From contig JBLIHY010000020.1 of NCBI GenBank assembly GCA_047634655.1, forward strand, positions 1 to 25,969: a stretch of DNA of 25,969 nucleotides, given 5' to 3'. The stretch is from CANLBN01 sp047634655. GTDB lineage: Bacteria > Pseudomonadota > Gammaproteobacteria > Pseudomonadales > Cellvibrionaceae. Positions within the stretch are counted from its first letter, which is position 1, and every line of letters begins with the position of its first letter. Positions 1-8,019 of the stretch are shown piece after piece. Made by a program: the position numbers and the translations under genes. The notes under the pieces were generated by a model, which was not told where the DNA came from, did not search any database, and was given only the letters and a program-made list of their open reading frames with translations.

Positions 1-1
1 C

Positions 2-370
2 TTCAAGATGGCTAGCGCAAGCAGAGAATGTGAGCATGGACTGCTTCTTCATAGCGATCAAGGTGTGCAATATAGGGCTAAGGATTATGTACTGTCATTG
101 CATGACGAAGGTGTGGTGCCTAGCATACCGTCAAGCGGCACCGAGGTAAGCCGTAAGGGTAACTGTTGGGATAACGCAGCGATGGAATCATTCTTTGCTC
201 GATTGAAAGTAGAAGAAGTTTACGCGCAATCGTATCAGCATTTAACTGAGGTCTACCCAAGCGTATTCGAATACATTGAAATGTTTTACAATCGTGTCAG
301 AAAGCATTCAGCTATCGGCTATATTAGCCCGGCTGAATATGAAAATAATTATTACGAAATGTGCGCCTAA
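2..370 (+). CDS. IS3-family transposase OrfB, C-terminal part (5' truncated by window)
   Basis: DDE-type integrase core that cuts and joins DNA during transposition. The frame is already open at base 2 (codons for F-K precede the first ATG at 8), so the true start is upstream of the window. Visible motifs are HSDQGVQY, carrying the second catalytic Asp, and a later NCWDNAAMESFFARLKVE, carrying the catalytic Glu. The tail FYNRVRKHSAIGYISPAEYE is typical of IS3-family OrfB. The stop at 368-370 lies just before the element's inverted repeat. No internal stop is seen, so this part of the gene is intact; whether the whole element is active cannot be judged here. Confidence 0.92.
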   Translation, partial: FKMASASRECEHGLLLHSDQGVQYRAKDYVLSLHDEGVVPSIPSSGTEVSRKGNCWDNAAMESFFARLKVEEVYAQSYQHLTEVYPSVFEYIEMFYNRVRKHSAIGYISPAEYENNYYEMCA

Positions 371-371
371 T

Positions 372-399
372 CAGTGTCCATTTTTCGTGGGTAAGACCA
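372..399 (+). repeat. Probable right terminal inverted repeat of the IS3 element
   Basis: Terminal stretch directly after the transposase stop, reading CAGTGTCCATTTTTCGTGGG and ending in AAGACCA. It resembles IS3-family right ends and is followed at once by unrelated coding sequence. The partner left repeat lies outside the window, so the inner limit is approximate. Confidence 0.6.
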
Positions 400-656
400 G
401 TTTTGCTTTGCTTGCGCTTTACTACTTGGCCCAGATAGCTCGGCGACGTAAACAAGCGATTATATTTGCTCTAAGCCTCGGCTGGCTGATGGGAGCGTAT
501 AAAATGCTGATTGGCCATCACTTCCTAAGTCATACCATTATCAGTATGGTTCTCGCGTGGTTTTTAGTTAATAGCATTGCTTTGCTTGTTTATTCGTTAT
601 CCATGGTCAAACAAAAATTTACTCCTAAGTCGCGGAGAGGATCCTCCCCTGCCTGA
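400..656 (+). pseudogene. PAP2-family phosphatase, C-terminal remnant cut by the IS3 element
   Basis: In the frame that continues through the IS end, codons from about 400 encode a hydrophobic C-terminal segment beginning FALLALYYLAQIARRRKQ. It contains the LGWLMGAYKMLIGHHFLSHT stretch, and a last membrane helix follows it. The G-x-H-F-L-S-H-T signature matches the third phosphatase motif of membrane PAP2 (type 2 phosphatidic acid phosphatase) proteins, which remove phosphate from lipid phosphates or lipid A. The family usually has about 200-250 residues; only about 85 remain, with the stop at 654-656. The N-terminal part, including the first phosphatase motif, must lie on the far side of the IS or be lost. 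The remnant cannot be functional alone. Confidence 0.75.
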
Positions 657-900
657 TAAGAGATATAAAATAAGAAATACAAATTTTTGACTTCTGCCTA
701 CAACAGTTTTAGATGTCGAAATTTTTCGCGAAAATATTTAGTCAGCCGCTGCGGCCGTCGTGTGATCAAATAACCGCAAGGCTAAATCACAAAAATTATC
801 TGTGCTCGTTAATTATTTTTATTGCAGGTTCAAGTTGACCCCAAGCAATGAGAGATCCTTCGTACAAAGATCTGGATAGATACTGAGTAATTATAGAGAT

Positions 901-1779
901 ATGAACCGATATAAATTTATTTTTCAATGTTTACTGTGGTTAACGATGGCGTCTTTAATAAGTGCGTGTATGCCCGGGCCGATTAAAGAGGTCACTAAAG
1001 TCGCTGAAAAAATCGCTTCCAGTGGAAAAGTCAGTTCTCAGTATTTTGAGCATGGCTCCAGTCGTATTCACTACATGGCTCGCGGCGATCGCAATAAGCC
1101 GGTGATCGCTTTTTTACACGGTACACCTGGGACTTGGGATATTTTTGCCCACCAGCTTAATGATGATAACTTGGTTAAAAAGGCATATCTGGTTTCAATT
1201 GACAGACCAGGATGGGGCAAATCCAGCGCCAGTGCGAACGATATTTATCTATCGTTGAAAACACAGGCCGACCTCCTCGCTCCCCTACTGCTGTCGCTGA
1301 AGAATAACAGCAACAGCCATACGCTGATCCTAGCTGGACATTCTCTGGGCGCAACGCTGGCCTCCTATATAGCCATGCTCTACCCTGACATCATCGACGG
1401 AACGGTGTCTTTTGCCGGTGATTTGTCGGGCGATTATCTGGACAAACAGTGGTACAACGAGGTGGCTAGCTGGTGGCTCGTTAAGCCGCTACTCCCTCAA
1501 ATGATTACCAACTCAAACAACGAGGTTTTAGCACTTCCCGCCAATTTAACTAGAATGAGCGCCCTTTGGTCTGAGCTCAACTCTCCCTATATTGTGTATC
1601 AGGGTGGGGAAGATTCTCTAGTTGATTACAGAAATGCTGACTTTGCCCGACAGTTAAATACCCGTTCTTCAGTGGAGGTAAACTTTTATCCAGAGCAAGA
1701 TCATTTTATTCATCTGGTATTACAGGCAAGTGTAAGCGAACGACTATTGCAGCTGCTCGATTCCGTCATCAGACAATAG
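901..1779 (+). CDS. Lipoprotein alpha/beta-hydrolase
   Basis: 292-residue alpha/beta-hydrolase fold protein, probably an esterase or lipase-like enzyme anchored in the envelope. Residues 1-23 form a lipoprotein signal with lipobox I-S-A-C and lipid-modified Cys23. Position +2 is Met, so outer-membrane sorting is expected. The core shows the oxyanion-loop motif FLHGTPGTWD (71-80), the nucleophile elbow AGHSLGA with Ser148, a probable acid at Asp238 or Asp242 (GEDSLVDY), and His268 in the DHFIH motif. The natural substrate cannot be inferred. The gene stands alone and is transcribed toward the histidine kinase gene, whose stop is only six bases away, so the two may share a bidirectional terminator. 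The start ATG at 901 gives a complete signal peptide; no strong Shine-Dalgarno sequence is visible. Confidence 0.85.
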   Translation: MNRYKFIFQCLLWLTMASLISACMPGPIKEVTKVAEKIASSGKVSSQYFEHGSSRIHYMARGDRNKPVIAFLHGTPGTWDIFAHQLNDDNLVKKAYLVSIDRPGWGKSSASANDIYLSLKTQADLLAPLLLSLKNNSNSHTLILAGHSLGATLASYIAMLYPDIIDGTVSFAGDLSGDYLDKQWYNEVASWWLVKPLLPQMITNSNNEVLALPANLTRMSALWSELNSPYIVYQGGEDSLVDYRNADFARQLNTRSSVEVNFYPEQDHFIHLVLQASVSERLLQLLDSVIRQ

Positions 1780-1798
1780 GATTTTTCAATAAAAAATC
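1780..1798. terminator. Possible weak bidirectional terminator between convergent genes
   Basis: An AT-rich hairpin, GATTTTT - CAATA - AAAAATC, lies between the stop of the hydrolase (+) and the end of the histidine kinase (-), overlapping the last kinase codon. Each arm gives a U run when read from its own side. The stem is weak, so this is only a candidate. Confidence 0.3.
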
Positions 1799-3147
1799 GA
1801 AACTTTGATCTTGGAAAAATCCAGTTTAACCTTTAATCCTCCAGGCGTATTTTTTTCGAGAGAAATATCAATATTGAGAGCGGCTGTTATCCATTTGACA
1901 ATAGACAGACCCAGCCCACTGCCCGTCTGACCTGTATTTTTTCCTCGATAAAAACGTTCAAATACCTTTGTTTGATGAGTGGTATCGATACCTGGCCCAG
2001 AATCTTTAATTTCTAATAATCCATTATTAGATAAAATCACAGATATATAGCCACCTTGAGGCGTATATTTTATGGCATTTTCCAAAATATTTTTGATCAT
2101 GGTAAAGACATAATCACCATGGGCATTAATACTAAAAACTTCGGGAATATTCACATTGATCTTGTGTTGCTTTTCATCGGCAGCGTATTTGGTTGTATCG
2201 AGTGCTTCGTAAATACAATCGGATAAATTAGTAATTTTTGTGGGAAAATCGGTGCTCTCGAGTCTCGCTAAAAATAATAATTGATTGAGCAGATAATTTG
2301 ATCGATCAATAGAAGATAATAAATTTTCAAAATCTTCATGAAGATTGGGGGCTTCACCTATTTTTTTAATAAGTACTTGCGTTTGCATTTTCATCGCCGC
2401 CAATGGTGTTCTTAACTCGTGGGCAGCATGATCGGTAAATTCTTTTTCACGTTTGAAGCTTTGTCTTATTCGATCCAATAATCGATTAATCGATGAGACT
2501 AAGGGTGCGACTTCATTGGGTATAGAGTCAACGGCTATTGCAGCAAGATCGTTAGTATTACGTCTATCGACACCGTTGGATAGATTAATAACTGGCTGCA
2601 AACTTTTTTGAATACCCGACCATATGATAAAGATGGCTACTGGAATAAACATTAGGATCGGTAGTAGAAATGCCAGAATCAGTCCCTGAATAAGTTCGTA
2701 ACGGATGCTGTAGCGTTCGGAAGTCTCTATCCTGATATTATTGGTGGTTTCAATAAAGACAAAAAAGCGCCATTTATTACCGTTGACGATTTTATTTGAA
2801 AAACCTGGCGGTGCCTGTAACTGATTAAATTCGAGAGAATTATTCGACTGAGTGATGGGTTTGTTTTCATACCACACTCTAAAAGCAATACTTTTCTGGT
2901 ACTTATGTTGTAATTCTGTGCTTTTATTTTCTAAACGAAACTGTTCGTTATCGCCCTCTTCGATCACCTCGTGTTCGATTAATTGTAAAAGTACGTTAGA
3001 AGAGTGTACAAGCTGGGCATCGTAAACTTCTTCAATTTCATGCCAGATGGAAATTAGGGCAACACTAATGGTAATAATTGTTGCCAAAAATAAAGGAACA
3101 CTAATGAATATTAATAATCTTGTTTTTAAGGAAAAGTTTTTTGTCAT
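1786..3147 (-). CDS. QseC-like sensor histidine kinase
   Basis: 453-residue membrane histidine kinase, the last gene of the seven-gene operon. It has a transmembrane helix near residues 11-33, a periplasmic domain of about 115 residues, and a second helix near 153-177. The beginning of the periplasmic part (VYDAQLVHSSNVLL) resembles the 2CSK_N sensor region of QseC/PmrB/TctE-type kinases. A HAMP-like linker is followed by the phospho-acceptor box HAAHELRTPLA (His243), the N box ILENAIKYTPQGG, the G1 box DSGPGID and the G2 box GSGLGLSIVK, so all catalytic boxes are intact. A TTG four codons upstream (3159) could also start translation. ATG at 3147 is preferred because it overlaps the regulator's stop as ATGA, which indicates translational coupling. 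The signal sensed is unknown. Confidence 0.92.
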   Translation of the reverse strand: MTKNFSLKTRLLIFISVPLFLATIITISVALISIWHEIEEVYDAQLVHSSNVLLQLIEHEVIEEGDNEQFRLENKSTELQHKYQKSIAFRVWYENKPITQSNNSLEFNQLQAPPGFSNKIVNGNKWRFFVFIETTNNIRIETSERYSIRYELIQGLILAFLLPILMFIPVAIFIIWSGIQKSLQPVINLSNGVDRRNTNDLAAIAVDSIPNEVAPLVSSINRLLDRIRQSFKREKEFTDHAAHELRTPLAAMKMQTQVLIKKIGEAPNLHEDFENLLSSIDRSNYLLNQLLFLARLESTDFPTKITNLSDCIYEALDTTKYAADEKQHKINVNIPEVFSINAHGDYVFTMIKNILENAIKYTPQGGYISVILSNNGLLEIKDSGPGIDTTHQTKVFERFYRGKNTGQTGSGLGLSIVKWITAALNIDISLEKNTPGGLKVKLDFSKIKVSIFY

Positions 3148-3797
3148 AGGGAAAGGCAATATCCAATACTACGTATCGTTTTTATCCGTTCTTTACCTAA
3201 TTTTTTCCTAAGGGCGGCAATATGAACTTCGATAGTATTGCTGCCAATACTTTCAGATGACCAATCGTAAATACTTTCTTCTATTTTAGCTTTACTGACA
3301 GGGCGGCCCTTATTTCTAATTAGGCAATCAAAGATCGCATTTTCACGCTGTGATAACGTTACCGTTTTTCCATTAATAGTAAGATACCCGGTAACGGGTT
3401 CATAGCTGATATCGGAAAGGGTAATAATAGGCTCAGAAAAATCGCCGCGACGGATTAAGGCGTTAGCGCGCGCGAGCAGCTCGTCCAGATCGAAAGGTTT
3501 AACCAGATAGTCATCGGCACCACTATTTAAGCCTTCGACACGCTGCTCAATGGCATCCCTCGCGGTCAATAATAAAACCGGAGTCAATACTTTATTTCTG
3601 CGGAGTTGACGTAGTAGATCTAGACCGGATTTCCCCGGAAGATTAATATCGAGAATCAGCAAATTGTATTTAGTCGCCTTAAGCGTTTTCTCTGCCTCTT
3701 CGGCAGAGAAAACCCAGTCGACGGCGAACGCCTGTTTCAATCCCTGCTCGGTAGCTTTGCCCAGATGAATGTCGTCTTCTACCAAAAGAATTCGCAT
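3144..3797 (-). CDS. OmpR/PmrA/QseB-type DNA-binding response regulator
   Basis: 217-residue response regulator and partner of the adjacent kinase. The receiver domain (about 1-115) has the acidic pair Asp8/Asp9, phospho-acceptor Asp50 in LLILDINLPG, the switch Thr in LLLTARDA and the invariant Lys in LVKPFDLDELLAR. A winged-helix Trans_reg_C domain follows (about 125-217), containing TLSQRENAIFDCLIRNKGRP and ending EVHIAALRKKLG...IRSIGYCLSL. Length and motifs match the QseB/PmrA/TctD group. It starts 17 bases after the TPR gene stop and its own stop overlaps the kinase start. A direct repeat resembling a PmrA box lies before the first gene of the operon (8020-8036), so autoregulation is plausible but not shown. 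Confidence 0.93.
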   Translation of the reverse strand: MRILLVEDDIHLGKATEQGLKQAFAVDWVFSAEEAEKTLKATKYNLLILDINLPGKSGLDLLRQLRRNKVLTPVLLLTARDAIEQRVEGLNSGADDYLVKPFDLDELLARANALIRRGDFSEPIITLSDISYEPVTGYLTINGKTVTLSQRENAIFDCLIRNKGRPVSKAKIEESIYDWSSESIGSNTIEVHIAALRKKLGKERIKTIRSIGYCLSL

Positions 3798-3814
3798 GAT
3801 TTTCCTTAACTTTT

Positions 3815-4480
3815 TTAATTTTTATTGTCTTCAGTCAGGCTTGCCAGTTTAGCACGAATTTCTTGTTTTCTACCTTCATCTGCCAGCTTGCGTCCTTTTC
3901 TAGGTTCGGCGGCTAAAGCTCGTTGAAAATATTTTTGCGCGGCACTGTACTCCTCTTTTTTCATAAGAAAATCACCATAAAAAAAGTTAGGATCTATTCC
4001 CGTAGGATTGATTTCGAGAGACTTACTGAAATAGTCTTCGGCCTTTTTAAAGTTACCAAAAGACAGTGGCCATTTTGGCGCTTGGTAATAGAGAGATGCC
4101 AGAGAAGTATAGGCCGAACCTTGTAGCGCGGTAGGGTCCGCTTTGATGGATGCCACTAGCAGCTTTCTGGCTTTTCTCAATTTACCAAGGGAAGACAGAT
4201 TATTGGTAATCCCCGCATCCGTTGATAAGATAATAGCTTGCCATATTTTGGGCTCGGCTCTGTCCGGGAAAGCATCAATGAGCTTTTCTCCATTTTCTTC
4301 TAAAGCTCTTATTTCCTTTATTTTTATTTCTTTACCGATAACTTGATACTTTATTTTCGCCCACTCGGATTGAAGATAAACAATAGAGTCATCTATCGAT
4401 TGCGCGGGTTCCGCTCTAGCAAAGGCACTTGCTAATAATATTGCGAATAAAAAAATAACAACTATATTTTTAACTTTCAT
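3815..4480 (-). CDS. Exported tetratricopeptide-repeat protein
   Basis: 221-residue protein with a clear Sec signal peptide (MKVKNIVVIFLFAILLASAF, cleavage likely after A-F-A or A-R-A near 22-24) and no lipobox. The mature part is helical, with TPR-like units. The clearest are at about 120-160 (SLASLYYQ... then KKAEDYFSKSLEINPTG) and 165-200 (FFYGDFLMKKEEYSAAQKYF then QRALAAEPRKG). It probably acts in the periplasm as a protein-interaction scaffold. Its ATG overlaps the stop of the SDR gene by four bases (ATGA), and the response regulator follows after 17 bases. A role in sensing or in exporting the operon's product is possible but purely inferred from position. I do not recognise a named family beyond TPR. 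Confidence 0.8.
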   Translation of the reverse strand: MKVKNIVVIFLFAILLASAFARAEPAQSIDDSIVYLQSEWAKIKYQVIGKEIKIKEIRALEENGEKLIDAFPDRAEPKIWQAIILSTDAGITNNLSSLGKLRKARKLLVASIKADPTALQGSAYTSLASLYYQAPKWPLSFGNFKKAEDYFSKSLEINPTGIDPNFFYGDFLMKKEEYSAAQKYFQRALAAEPRKGRKLADEGRKQEIRAKLASLTEDNKN

Positions 4481-5232
4481 GATTTATATTCCTCTAAGAG
4501 TTCGTCGGCCAAATCGCGTTTTGCTACCAGAGCTTTATCAATTAGAGTCGGCATGAAGGTATTGATTTTGGTGAAAAGGCGCTCCGGAAAGCCAATTTTG
4601 ACGGTGTGCTTATCTTCGATAATAGCCTTGACGATTATTTTGGCGACTTTTTCAGACGAGTCTGTATGGGTTTTGCTGCGTTGGTGAAGTTCCGTAATGA
4701 TGTAGCTATTAAAGGGTGTGTCTACTGCTCTGGGTGAAATATGGGTTACCTTGATGCCCTTGCCTTGGTACTCTCTACGCAGTCCATCGGAAAAGCCCTT
4801 CAGGCCAGCCTTGCTTGCGGAGTAAACACTAAAATGTGGAAAAGAGAGACTGTCAAATATAGAGCCTATGTTCACCACCTGGCCACGGCTTCGTTTAATC
4901 ATACCCGGCAACACGGCTTGAACCAGCTGGATGGGAGTTGTTAAGTTGACTGTCATCATGGTGTGCAGGTGGTCAGACGTTTGTTGATGGGCGTGACCAA
5001 AGTACATGAGACCCGCTAGATTAATGATCACGTCGATATCGCGTCGACGTAGATCGTTGCACAAAGTATCGACTTCATTCTTATTTCCCAGATCGCACTG
5101 AGTCATTCCCGGCTGTTGCCGGCGGCCGACGGCAATCACCTCGGCACCTGCGTTTTTGAGTTCCACCAATAGTTGCCCACCAATACCACCCTGGGCGCCA
5201 GTTAGTAAAACGACCTTGTTTTCAAGCTGCAT
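4477..5232 (-). CDS. SDR-family NAD(P)-dependent oxidoreductase
   Basis: 251-residue classical short-chain dehydrogenase/reductase. Nucleotide-binding motif TGAQGGIG (11-18), a variant NAG motif N-L-A-G (71-74), and catalytic Ser124, Tyr137 and Lys141 in the YSASK motif are all present. It probably reduces a carbonyl or oxidises an alcohol made by the neighbouring acyl-activating and iron enzymes; the substrate is unknown. The reading frame is open further upstream, to 5301. ATG 5230-5232 is the better start because MQLENKVVLLTG places the Rossmann motif at the usual distance, and it overlaps the end of the previous gene by only 11 bases. The downstream overlap with the TPR gene is ATGA. An Arg-Arg pair after strand beta-2 (about 37-38) hints at NADP(H). 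Confidence 0.9.
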   Translation of the reverse strand: MQLENKVVLLTGAQGGIGGQLLVELKNAGAEVIAVGRRQQPGMTQCDLGNKNEVDTLCNDLRRRDIDVIINLAGLMYFGHAHQQTSDHLHTMMTVNLTTPIQLVQAVLPGMIKRSRGQVVNIGSIFDSLSFPHFSVYSASKAGLKGFSDGLRREYQGKGIKVTHISPRAVDTPFNSYIITELHQRSKTHTDSSEKVAKIIVKAIIEDKHTVKIGFPERLFTKINTFMPTLIDKALVAKRDLADELLEEYKS

Positions 5233-5893
5233 TATTCTCAACCTCACTAACGGGAATAGCCGATAATAGATTGGCAAATAGACGAAAGGTATTTTGCGCA
5301 ACGTCGATAATCGCTCGTCGATCTTCGACGTTGTCGATATTATTGACGGTTTTTTCGAAAAACTTCATATGATCAATATCTAAAGCACCGTGCGAACTTA
5401 AATAAGAAAATGCATTATTAGAAAGTTTCAGTCTCTCTTTTATCGCTTTTGCGCTTTGACTGGCCAATTGCATGGAAGTGCTCTCCAGCATAAATACCAT
5501 TCCAAAAAATCCCATGGGATTCTTACGTTGAATATAGTCGTAGTTATAGGCGACCAAGACTTGTGTCTCGAGCATAGGGGTGGAATTACGTGCAAGCTCT
5601 TTATCGCCACCTGCGGCTTCGATATCGTTTAATATCCACTCTTCATGTCCAACTTCTTCGGAAATGTATTCCGCAATAGCCTTTTGATAATATTGCTTGC
5701 TGGCTGGGAGATAGAGACCCATAGCCATCAGAAATTTAACGGTATGCTTGACGTGGTGAAAAGCTTCAGTTAGATAGGCAAGGTAAGTCTCTCGAGTGAT
5801 ACTCCCAATCAAGCCATTGCTTAGTTGGGGGACACTGTAAAGTTGCTGGCGTTGCGTAGCTGTTTGTTCAACTAAGGTTTCATAAAATGTCAT
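5222..5893 (-). CDS. Heme-oxygenase-like / TenA-PqqC-fold putative iron-dependent oxidase
   Basis: 223-residue all-helical protein resembling the 'iron-containing redox enzyme' group of the heme-oxygenase-like (HDO) superfamily, which includes UndA-type non-heme diiron oxidases. Candidate metal ligands are Glu80 and His83 in EYISEEVGHEEW, Glu137 in FMLEST, and His168, Asp172/174 and His175 in SHGALDIDHMKFF. An additional FHHVKH cluster lies at 45-50. The set resembles the E/H...E...H-D-H layout of HDO enzymes, so oxygen-dependent chemistry on an acyl or amino-acyl substrate is plausible. TenA (thiaminase-like) function is less likely, given no thiamine genes nearby and the metal-ligand pattern. 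Its start overlaps the AMP-binding gene by 14 bases. The reaction is unknown. Confidence 0.8.
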   Translation of the reverse strand: MTFYETLVEQTATQRQQLYSVPQLSNGLIGSITRETYLAYLTEAFHHVKHTVKFLMAMGLYLPASKQYYQKAIAEYISEEVGHEEWILNDIEAAGGDKELARNSTPMLETQVLVAYNYDYIQRKNPMGFFGMVFMLESTSMQLASQSAKAIKERLKLSNNAFSYLSSHGALDIDHMKFFEKTVNNIDNVEDRRAIIDVAQNTFRLFANLLSAIPVSEVENNAA

Positions 5894-7286
5894 ATCGATA
5901 CCTGCTCTTTTGAGTCGTGAGTAAATGAGAATACTGATCTAAAATAAACTGGCGGCGTGGACGGCCGGTCCCCGTTAATTGCTTATTTTTTACAGTAAAA
6001 GGTTCAACCCTGTGGAATGTCCCAACTCGCGCGTAATCGGGTAACTTTTCATTCACTCTATCGAGCACAGCGCCGATGTCCGCTTCTCTATTTGTCGGAA
6101 CAATTAATGCACTGAGTTGAGGGTCGGCATCGCCAAAAACCACAACCTGCATAATTTCTATTTGAGCCAAGAAAATAGATTCCACCCACTCTGGCGATAC
6201 ATTTCGTCCGTAGGAAGTGATTAAAATATTTTTTTTACGGCCATTGATCTGCAGAAAGTGCTGATCGTCAATTTCACCCAAGTCACCGGTCGCGAATATA
6301 TTTGTAGAGCCATCACTGTCATCGCCTACATATCCCAGAAAACCAGGTTTTATTACTATTAATTCCCCATTCACTACTTTTGCTTTCACATGAGTTAAAA
6401 GCTTGCCAACACTACCTATTTGATTGTTTTCGGGTGTATTTAGACAGACAACGGAAGCGCATTCGGATAAACCGTAGCCCTGGTAAACTGGCAAACCCAT
6501 ATCGGCTGCTTGTGCCAGGAGTTCCGGATCAATTTTCGACCCGCCGACAGCAATAAATTTCAGAGTTTCTAGTGGCCCCTTCTTGATAACCTGTTGTATT
6601 AAAAAACGTAACAACTCAGGTACTAAAATAACCGAGCTTGCCCGAGTACTTTTGAGAAATGGGTGAAGATCCTGGTAATTATTTTCAAAGCACCCGAGTC
6701 CGCAAAGCTCTATTCGATATCCCGCTAGCAAACCAGCATAAACGCCCGCGATATTTTCAAGTAAAACCGCTAGAGGTAGAACGCAGGCATGAGTGCCTGA
6801 AAAATTATTACTGACTAAATTTTGACCCAAGACACCCACAATACTCTCGGCTACTTTTTTCATGGCGGCAAGTGGTAAACATACGCCTTTTGGTGAACCT
6901 GTTGTGCCCGAGGTATAGGTAATTTTTGCTGTACCTTGTGGAATTTTTTTTGTTGCCCGTTGTTGAGTGGCAAGCAATCCCCCAGAGCTAATAATGTGCG
7001 ATACACCCGCCGTTTTTATGCTGTGATCCCTCTGTTCCCGAGTGAAAAAGTGCGGTAAAGGAACACAAATGACTCCCGCCACTTGGCAGGCTAAGTCCCA
7101 CAATACCCAGTCAATGGAATTATCCAAAGCCAAAGCCAATACCGATACTTTCTCCAATTTTCGGGCGCGTTCTTCAACCAATATTGGTAATTGACCATAG
7201 CTGACGGTTTGATCCCCCATGCTTAATGCAATGCTATCGGGATCGTGGTTTAAGTTATCGAGAATACTTTCGTGGCGTGCTTTCAT
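5880..7286 (-). CDS. AMP-binding (acyl-CoA synthetase-like) ligase
   Basis: 468-residue member of the ANL superfamily, which activates a carboxylic acid with ATP to an acyl-adenylate and then usually a thioester. Motifs in order are the P-loop YTSGTTGSPKG (124-134), GYGLSE (270-275), TGDLG with the ribose-binding Asp (333-337) and Arg350 in INGRKKN. The C-terminal lid runs from about 350. It is shorter than typical FadD (about 560), mainly in the N-terminal domain. The A10 region reads LTGTGRPRRQ, so Arg stands where most family members have the catalytic Lys. It may work with altered efficiency or use a nearby basic residue. Its ATG overlaps the preceding gene's stop by four bases. A medium- or long-chain fatty acid substrate is the natural guess, not shown. 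Confidence 0.9.
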   Translation of the reverse strand: MKARHESILDNLNHDPDSIALSMGDQTVSYGQLPILVEERARKLEKVSVLALALDNSIDWVLWDLACQVAGVICVPLPHFFTREQRDHSIKTAGVSHIISSGGLLATQQRATKKIPQGTAKITYTSGTTGSPKGVCLPLAAMKKVAESIVGVLGQNLVSNNFSGTHACVLPLAVLLENIAGVYAGLLAGYRIELCGLGCFENNYQDLHPFLKSTRASSVILVPELLRFLIQQVIKKGPLETLKFIAVGGSKIDPELLAQAADMGLPVYQGYGLSECASVVCLNTPENNQIGSVGKLLTHVKAKVVNGELIVIKPGFLGYVGDDSDGSTNIFATGDLGEIDDQHFLQINGRKKNILITSYGRNVSPEWVESIFLAQIEIMQVVVFGDADPQLSALIVPTNREADIGAVLDRVNEKLPDYARVGTFHRVEPFTVKNKQLTGTGRPRRQFILDQYSHLLTTQKSRYRYDIL

Positions 7287-7972
7287 GACTGAAAACTATC
7301 GATAACGGTTAACGGCATATGGGTTTGGTACTCGGCCTTTAAAATTTTTTGTAAGCGCTGACATGCCTGTTTTATAGAGCCGACCAGTACATAGGGATTG
7401 GTTTGGTAATAGCTACCCCAGTTCTCACCGTCTTGCAGCAGCAGATTGGGATTGGCCATCGCAATTTTTTGTGGATTCAATCCAAGATACCTAAAACGCT
7501 TTTCCAGAAAGCCGGTGCAGGTAACCGCAGCTTTATCAAAGCCGAGATGATTTAAGTAAGTGGCAAGGGCGGCAAACAAATAAATAGAAGCACCCTCATC
7601 TTTTGAAGCCAAATTGCCTATTTCCACCACATGATTTCTGGGAATTTGCAGTATTTGTTCTATAGGAGAACCCAGGTACTGTTCGAGAAACAGCGGCTTA
7701 ACGGCTGCGGGACGAAAGCCAACAGCTGCCAAGAATTGACCATTGCCATCTTTCAGACAGGCCAGTTTTGGATATTGAACCGCTATAGTCGCGTCGTAGT
7801 AGTCTCGATAGACATCGGAGATATATGAAGTAATAGCGTCGTTATCGGAATAACTATTGGAGGTGATCGAGACCAGGGTGGGTTTAGCTTTTAGCCTCGG
7901 TCGCCACAGCGATTGGTTAAAAGATAGGCGACCGACATTTAATCCGTCTTGCTGGCAGTTAAGTTGTAACAT
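7283..7972 (-). CDS. Thermostable hemolysin-family protein (T_hemolysin; GNAT/autoinducer-synthase-like)
   Basis: 229-residue protein resembling the 'thermostable hemolysin' (delta-VPH) family described from Vibrio. Recognisable stretches are YRDYYDATIAVQYPKL, GQFLAAVGFRPA, the family-like RNHVVEIGNLASKD and the C-terminal CTGFLEKRFRYLGL. The order of these elements recalls the acyl-ACP-dependent autoinducer synthases and GNAT acyltransferases, so an acyl-transfer role is more attractive than pore formation. No signal peptide or membrane helix is visible. An in-frame ATG at 7984 exists, but GGAG lies six bases before the ATG at 7972, so the shorter start is chosen. It is the first gene of the operon. 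The name reflects homology only; haemolytic activity should not be assumed. Confidence 0.82.
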   Translation of the reverse strand: MLQLNCQQDGLNVGRLSFNQSLWRPRLKAKPTLVSITSNSYSDNDAITSYISDVYRDYYDATIAVQYPKLACLKDGNGQFLAAVGFRPAAVKPLFLEQYLGSPIEQILQIPRNHVVEIGNLASKDEGASIYLFAALATYLNHLGFDKAAVTCTGFLEKRFRYLGLNPQKIAMANPNLLLQDGENWGSYYQTNPYVLVGSIKQACQRLQKILKAEYQTHMPLTVIDSFQS

Positions 7973-7984
7973 GTGGTACTCCAT

Positions 7985-7998
7985 TCATCACTTGATGA
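7985..7998. promoter_or_regulatory. Short dyad at the operon start
   Basis: TCATCA - CT - TGATGA is a 6+2+6 inverted repeat just before the first gene of the minus-strand operon, 12-26 bases upstream of the preferred start codon. It could be an operator or a small mRNA hairpin limiting ribosome access. It is short enough to be chance. Confidence 0.25.
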
Positions 7999-8019
7999 TT
8001 GAAATACTAGAAGGTCAAC

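Larger units (their letters stand above)
1..399 (+). mobile_element. IS3-family insertion sequence, 3' end (truncated by window edge)
   Basis: Right-hand part of an IS3-family element. It contains the C-terminal half of the OrfB integrase-type transposase and then a short non-coding end that reads GTGTCCATTTTTCGTGGG and finishes in GACCA at 399. Many IS3-family right inverted repeats look like this, and the terminal CA fits the TG...CA ends of the family. Right after 399 the sequence resumes as the interior of a PAP2 phosphatase reading frame, which sets the boundary to within a few bases. The left end and the target duplication lie outside the window, so the exact IS and the duplication cannot be determined. 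Confidence 0.8.

Noticed and set aside
635..650. GAGGATCCTC palindrome near the PAP2 stop as a terminator or operator
   Set aside because: Short, no U run, and no gene context that needs it.
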